The notes beneath the pieces are model-generated. The model made no database searches. It saw only the letters and a list, made by a program, of their open reading frames with translations, and had not been told where the DNA came from. DNA of 15,110 nucleotides from Bacteroidota bacterium (GTDB taxonomy: Bacteria; Bacteroidota; Bacteroidia; Bacteroidales; UBA10428): assembly GCA_017860375.1 (NCBI GenBank), contig JAGDMB010000021.1:1-15110 (forward strand). The letters run 5' to 3'. The first letter of the stretch is position 1; each line of letters opens with the position of its first letter. Positions 7,200 to 13,900 of the stretch are shown one piece after another. The translations under genes were made by a program, and so were the position numbers.

Positions 7200-7898
7200 T
7201 TGAATGGAACGGGTTTTACCGGAACCTGTTGAATTGGCATTGACCAGGGGATTGCCTTTGTATGCCACATTGCCGCTGCCGGTAATATTGGTCTCCAGTT
7301 CTTTTTCGACCCATACACGTGCAGAGCCCGAACCGGTGATGGTCACATCGGCTTCAGGCACGCTAAATCCTTCTGCCGAAATGGATCCTGATCCCGTTAT
7401 TTCCACATCGAGTTCACTCTGGGCCTTGCCGGCAGATACATCAATGTTGCCTGAACCGGTTATGGTTGCAGAAACTTCACGGGCAGAAAGCTCGCTGAAA
7501 CGGATTGAACCGCTGCCGCTTACGTTCAGGTCCAATTCATCTGTCGCGATAGCCGACCCGGCTGCTATATCACCTGAACCCGATACCGAAAGGGCATTTA
7601 TCCCGGGTACCGTAATATAAACGGAAACCTTCCCAATGTTGCCATGAAACATATCGCGGGTGCAGATCTTAAGCGTTTCTCCGTTCACTGTTGTTTCAAT
7701 TTCGGTAAGGGAGTTTTTATCGCCTTCTATTTCAATCTTTTGTACAGATCCTTGTGTAAGGAATACATCAGCCGAGATGGTCAGGCTGATCGCTGAAAAC
7801 TGACCTACATTGCGGATCTCTTTTACTGTCTCACCGCTCAGTACTGGTGCAGTGCAGGAAAATGCCAGCATTGTGGCAAATAGAAAAAAATTTTTCAT
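7197..7898 (-). CDS. DUF2807 (head GIN domain) secreted protein
   Basis: This 233-residue protein begins with a signal peptide (MKNFFLFATMLAFSCTAPVLSG). AFSC is a poor lipobox, so either cleavage after a small residue or lipidation at C15 is possible. The mature part is a DUF2807, or putative autotransporter adhesin head GIN, domain. It has an N-terminal segment of the form FSAISLTISADVFLTQG and then seven GSG motifs at residues 107, 128, 148, 169, 189, 207 and 225. The 18-21 residue spacing suggests one turn of a stacked beta structure per repeat. Such proteins are abundant in Bacteroidota and sit in the periplasm or at the envelope; no reaction is established. It lies 91 bases downstream of the giant T9SS gene on the same strand. 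A possible but poor -7 element CGTCTTTG lies at 7937-7944 on the - strand. Confidence 0.88.
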   Translation of the reverse strand: MKNFFLFATMLAFSCTAPVLSGETVKEIRNVGQFSAISLTISADVFLTQGSVQKIEIEGDKNSLTEIETTVNGETLKICTRDMFHGNIGKVSVYITVPGINALSVSGSGDIAAGSAIATDELDLNVSGSGSIRFSELSAREVSATITGSGNIDVSAGKAQSELDVEITGSGSISAEGFSVPEADVTITGSGSARVWVEKELETNITGSGNVAYKGNPLVNANSTGSGKTRSIQ

Positions 7899-7951
7899 AC
7901 GTCAGGATTATTTGTTCATAAAATGATTACCTGCTGCAAAGACGGAACGCG

Positions 7952-7991
7952 AATCATCCTGCTGCATGAAACCTGAATAAAAAGGATGATT
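7952..7991. repeat. Inverted repeat overlapping the giant gene's stop codon
   Basis: AATCATCCT (7952-7960) is the exact reverse complement of AGGATGATT (7983-7991), giving a 9-bp stem with a 22-base loop. It overlaps the stop codon of the giant gene. Neither strand has a T tract directly after the stem, so it is not a typical intrinsic terminator; it could be an RNA-processing or stabilising hairpin, or chance. Confidence 0.45.
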
Positions 7992-10900
7992 ACCGGGAAA
8001 GGATCATTTTCTGCAAACCGATGAATTGATTTTCTGAAGTTATCCGAACTATAAATAATCCTTCAGTGCAGTCATCCAGGTTTATTTTATACAATTTATT
8101 GCCGGGAAACAATCCGCAAGAAAGAACCAGTCTCCCGTTTATATCGTAAAGTTCCGCTTTTGCCTTTTTGTCCAGTATTTCATCAAAACCAATAAACACT
8201 TCATGACTGGCAGGGTTAGGGAACAGGATGAAGCCTCTGCCGGCAGCATCAGGAATGCTGATCTTTTCTTCCAGGGCAGTATGCAGGTCATATTCATCGA
8301 TGGCTGCCTGGTAGATTTCCCGGGTATTTTCATCCTGAATAAATGCGATGATCCTTACTTCATCGGAATTATAGACATCATCGAAATCCCATGTCCGGGA
8401 TACCGTTTTATTCGTGACACCGGGATACCAGTCTTCCGAGTATGAAGTGTCGGGCAATAAGGTTTTCAGCACACTCTCAAACAAAGTATCGCCATTGGCT
8501 CCGGTAACTCCCGAAACCATTCGCTCAATCACAGCCATGTGCAATGTGACCTGATGTCCCAGTATCTCTTTGAGGGGCCTTATATCGGCTACAGCGACAA
8601 TAGAGTTTTTCAGCAGGGTTGTATGCAGTTCAAGGATGAACCAAGGATCCATCAGCGATTGATTCTTCACAAATGTCGCATCCAGCGCATCGTCAGAATA
8701 ATCAAATATATATTTGTCTGTGGTACCGCCATTGAGTATTGCAACAGGGACCGAAGACAGCTGGTACAACGCGGCACGTGTACGAGGATCTACCGGATTC
8801 TGTTCGTTGAATGGATCGTTGCCTGATAAGGATGTATGGTATTGAATGTCAATAATATCCAGTGGATTACTGTTGGCAAGTTCATCCAGAATTGAATCCG
8901 CAATCCGGGAAGCCATGTCAGCGGAACTGGTAAAATGTTCAATCAGGGCTATTTTATTGCGTTCACCGATCCATACATTATCGAATGCCAGCCCGTTTGT
9001 CCCATTGGCAGTTCCATCCGAACCATAAGCAAAGCGGAACTGGACATTGTATTTTCCTTTCTGCATGTCAAGATTATGACGCGCTTCAATCCATTGCTTA
9101 TCCTGTATATTCGACCAGCCTATGACATTGCCACCCGGTTTCCCCTGGATATCGTGGGAATTATACCAGTTAATCCCGTCGTCCAGTTTTCCCAAATATA
9201 TCCAGTGCTTGCCACTGTCAGCCGTATATTGCAAGACGGCACCGTCCCGGTTTTCCATGAAAAGACGCCGCATGTCAAATTTTATCATGGGTTTGAAGAT
9301 ACCGGAGAAATTAAAACAAGGGGATGTTACATAGGACTGCTCGGGAGGCCACTCAGTGGTAATATGGGTGTACCATGCTTTCGCATGCTCTTCGGAGGAA
9401 CCAAAGGGTTCATCCGGCTTGCCCAGCATCCATGAGTTTTTCCCGGAAGTATCGCTGCTGCTTATCCAACCTGCCATCCCGCTTTCAAATCCTTCAAAAT
9501 AAGAGGCTCCTTCAGCCAGAGGGTAGGTAGGTCTCAGATGCAGTGTTTTGGTGATGGTATCCCTGCATCCGTAATGAGTGCTCACAATGAGATCTATAGG
9601 ATAATCAGCGGGTGCCTCAAACCGGTATTCTGCATTATTTGTGACAAGACTGTCATACGTTTCACCCGTGTATATTTTCCATAAAGATTCCATCACTTCA
9701 CCCTTACCTATGACTGACTGGTTGATGAGGTTAATGGTTTTTCCTTCCTGGTAACACTCGGTATTCCATGTGAAATCGGCAGAAGGTTTTTCCTCAAAAT
9801 AGAAACTGATTATCGCCGAACTTACACAATTGTTAGCGGTTGTTACCTGCAGGGAAACATCTCTTCTTCCTGCTTCAGAATATTTGTGCTTTGGATTTTT
9901 GAGGGTGGAATTGTTTTCATCTCCGCTCTCGAGATCATCGAAACTCCAGTTCCATTTCTGTACCGGGTCACTGGAAGCAGTAAGGTCAACAAAGGTTGTC
10001 GAATCCGCCGCGCTGCTATAAATACATGAATCTTCTACTGTAAAGTCAACCAGGGGAGTATCGTATATGTCAAGGGATTTGAATACCTGACGGAAACACC
10101 CATGGGGTGCCGTATAGGTATAGAAAACCGTATCCGGACCAGGCACAGTTAGTTCGGACTTGAAGAAATAACCGGAACCCTGATTGCCAAAAACAGCATT
10201 GCCTGAAAACACACCCCCGATAACGTTACCGTTTAACCTTATCTCGTCTGAATTCTGGCAGTAGGATGATTCATCAAACCCGACGATACGGATTTCCTCC
10301 ACATATTCAATTTCAAAGCTTTCCTTGACCTCGAGAGTGGTCACGTTGAAATAGCTATAGGTGACGACAAAAGTATTACCGGTCAATTCTAATGGAGTGA
10401 TAGTTGCTGTATTGTCGCCGTTATCAACAATACCGGTTCCTCCGCTGATCGAAAAGGTTCCGATTACATTCGCGACATTACGCCCCTGAATGGTAAAGGA
10501 AGAATCGTTATAACAGAAGAACTTTTTGGTGTCATTTTCCGGAAATATAATATCTGCTTTGGCGGTAAGCACGGCAACGATAACCGTATCGTATCCGGTA
10601 CAACCTGTTTTGGGATCACGGTAGGAATAAACAATAGAATGCATTCCGGGACCTGACCATTTCGGAAAGAAGAAATTTGTATCACCGACTTGAATAACGG
10701 GTGGGTAAAATGTTCCCCCGGCTGGATTTCCATATACAGGGACCTTATTTAATTCCGCACTGTATGCTGGCTTAAGTCCGGTTATGGTGACCACGGGAGC
10801 AGGAGTAACGGTAATCTGGGCACTGCCTGAAACAGTCCCTTTACAGTATTTATCCGATACATTCACCAGAGAATAGGTACCGGCTTTGCTTACAAATACA

Positions 10901-13900
10901 TGATTCGGAGAGGTAGTAACCGGTGAAACAACGGTGGGGCTTTCCGAATTCCTGCGGTAACTGAACGACCAGGGGGCTTTTCCCGTAAGGGTTATCCTGA
11001 GATCGGCCGAAACATATTCGCAAACGGTGGCGGTTCCGGAAAGAGTGGCGGTAGGGACAGTATAATTTGTAACAATGCCGGATCCGGAAGCACAACCGCT
11101 TCGGTTCTTATCCGAAACGGCAGAGAGGGTATAGGTACCATCACCTAACACCTTCAGTGAATAATTCAGCTGGGTTATGTTGCTGACGGTTTTGGCATTT
11201 GCGCCATTCCGCAAATACGTGATGCTAAAAGGCCCCGTCCCTTCAAACTTTACCTGAAGAACTGCGGTATCACCCGGACAGATGGTATCTATACCGGAGA
11301 GCGTGGCTTTGGGCGACGTGATATAACTGATTACAGCCGTTCCAAACCCCGCCACGGTATCTCCCTCGCAGAACCTGTCGTACAGCTTGATAATCCTGTA
11401 GGTTCCCTGGTTCGTCACATTAAAGACAAAAGGATCCTGGGTTATATCGGAATACGTAACGTCTTGCGTATTCCTTCTCACTATAAAGGTCCAGGGTGCA
11501 GTACCCGTGAAATCAACCGACATAGGTGACGAGGAACCATCCGGACATACCTGTGAAGTTCCCGTGAGTTTCGCGGTGGCAGCCGGATAATATCCAATGA
11601 CAGCAGAGCCTGATACGGTACCGGTACCGGACGGATAATTGATATCCGATACCGACAGGAGCGTATAGGTTCCGTTTCCGGGAGCATCAAAAATATAGGG
11701 CGAGCTCTGGATATCCTGGACGGTAATCTCTTCCGTTCTTCCGGAATAGGAACGCCTGTAACGGATAGTCCAAGGAGGTGAACCGGTTAAGCTGACCGTA
11801 ATTTTTGCTTGGGGTCCGTCGCTGCAAATGGTATCGCTGCCTGATATGACCGCTGTCGGAGCGGAACTTCCAACCGGCCCGACCCAGGCTGAAGATACAG
11901 CAGCACCCGGAGTTGATCCGGCTGTCGCAGAAGGAGTGACCACAAACCGGATGTACATGTTATCATCGGAAGCGCTGAGTTTATATGTTGAATCAACAGC
12001 TGACGCAATAAGTGTTCCCGAACCTGTCGGTGAGAAAGCCCGGTACCATTGAAAAGCATGATTTCCGGCCAGGTTGTTTTCCTTATCGCTGTATGAAAAT
12101 CTCCCGGTTATGTTCCTGCCTACGCTTAAATTGGGAGCAAAAATATGTACATCGCCTGCAACCGGTGCAGCATTTATATATCTGAAAGCACTTCTGACGG
12201 GAGTTCCTGCAAGTCCCAGGTTATCAACAGGTGTTACTTCGAAACAGATGGAGTCACCTCCATCTTTCAGGACGGGGGTATAGGAAACGGCAGAAACACT
12301 GTCAATCCAGGTGATACTGCCACCGGGCAATTTTCTGTACCATTTGTATACATGAATTCCAGGAGATAATCCGCCGGTTTCGGGATCTGAGTAGGTAAAA
12401 GTTCCGGTATGCAATGTGCCGATCCGGTTGTTGGCCCGCACAATGTTTACACTGGTAGCAACCGGGGGATCGTTTACCCCAATAACCGTAATGGTGCGTG
12501 AAATCTCATTGCTGAATGATTCGCCGTCAAACACTTTAAATGTGACCGAACGGGGGGATACGGAAGGATTTTCACTGGTGTTCCGGTAGGATACATTCGT
12601 AAGGGCTAACCGGTAGCTGGCAATAGTTGCTGTGCCGCTGAGTGTTAAAATACCACTGGCCGCATTCCATGATCCGGTTATATCACCGGTATTGGTAAAG
12701 GCAAGTACATCTTCTGCGGTTTCGAAATTCGCAGTGATCGAAACGGTAGCAGATACCATGGTGGCATCATCGGAATCCGTTATGGTAATGTTATTCGTAA
12801 TGTCAATGGCGGCACCATTTTCAGTGTAAGGAAGCGGTTCAGTTTCAAGACCACCCAGCACCGGGGCATTGTTGACAGATCCTACGGTTATGTTGCGTTC
12901 TGCGAAATTGCTGTTCGCTTCACCGTCATTTACAAGGAAAGTGATTTTACGTGTGGCTGTAATCGGGTTGGCGCTTGTGTTCATATACCTGACATTCCGT
13001 AATGCAGACTGAAAGGTTGCTGCCGCAACATTTCCCGTCAATGTCAGAACGCCGTTTGATGGATTCCATACAATAGTAATACCGCTGACAGGTGAGCAGG
13101 AGAGAACATCCTGACCATTCTGGTACCCTGTAATGATTGCCACGGTGGCTATACTCAGTGTGGCATCGTCGGAATCAGATACCGTGATGGAATTGGTAAT
13201 CTGGACAGCCGGGCTGCCTTCAATGTAAGGCAATGGGGTCTGCTCAATGGAAGCAAGCACCGGTGGATCGTTTACCGGAGTTATGGTGATGGAAATACTC
13301 TTGGAATCCAGACCTCCGTCGTTGTCATTTGTGGTCAGGTTTACTGTGGCGTTGCCGTAATAATTGTTTGATCCTAAAAAGTGAGCGTTGTTAAGAGCCG
13401 TGTTGATGGCAATGAGACTGCCCGTATAGTTCAGCGCAGAAGTCCCGTTTCCGCTACCTGAAAGCCCTGATAAAGCAGATAGTGTGAAAGTACCGTTGAC
13501 AACCGAAATGAGGATGGATTGGCTATTGCTTTCAATATCGACGATTGAAATCAGGTTTGAACCAGCAGCATTAAAGATTAAAGGGACATCTTCATCCACA
13601 GTTTGTGCAACGGGGACTGTCATGACAGGAGGATCATTTACGGGGGTCACGGTGACGGAAATGGATTTGGAATCCGTGCCGCCTGCCCCATCGCTTGTAT
13701 TGATCGTTATGGTTACAGTGCCAAAAAAGTTTTCTGTGCTTATTAAATAGGCGCTGTTCAGTGCTGCGTTGATATCAGCGAGAGTGCCCGAATAGTTCAG
13801 AATGGGTGTACCGTTACCGCTCCCTGAAAGCCCAGTAAGCGTGGAAAGGGTGAAGGTGCCGTTTGTAACCGTCAGGGTGATGGACTGGTCATTGCTTTCA

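Noticed and set aside
7204..7620. 138-codon open frame on the + strand
   Set aside because: It lies wholly antisense to the DUF2807 gene, and its length comes from the repetitive GSG codons; no protein family is recognisable.
7937..7944. Promoter -7 element CGTCTTTG on the - strand before DUF2807
   Set aside because: Only TTTG matches the TAnnTTTG consensus and no -33 element is seen, so it is mentioned but not listed as a feature.
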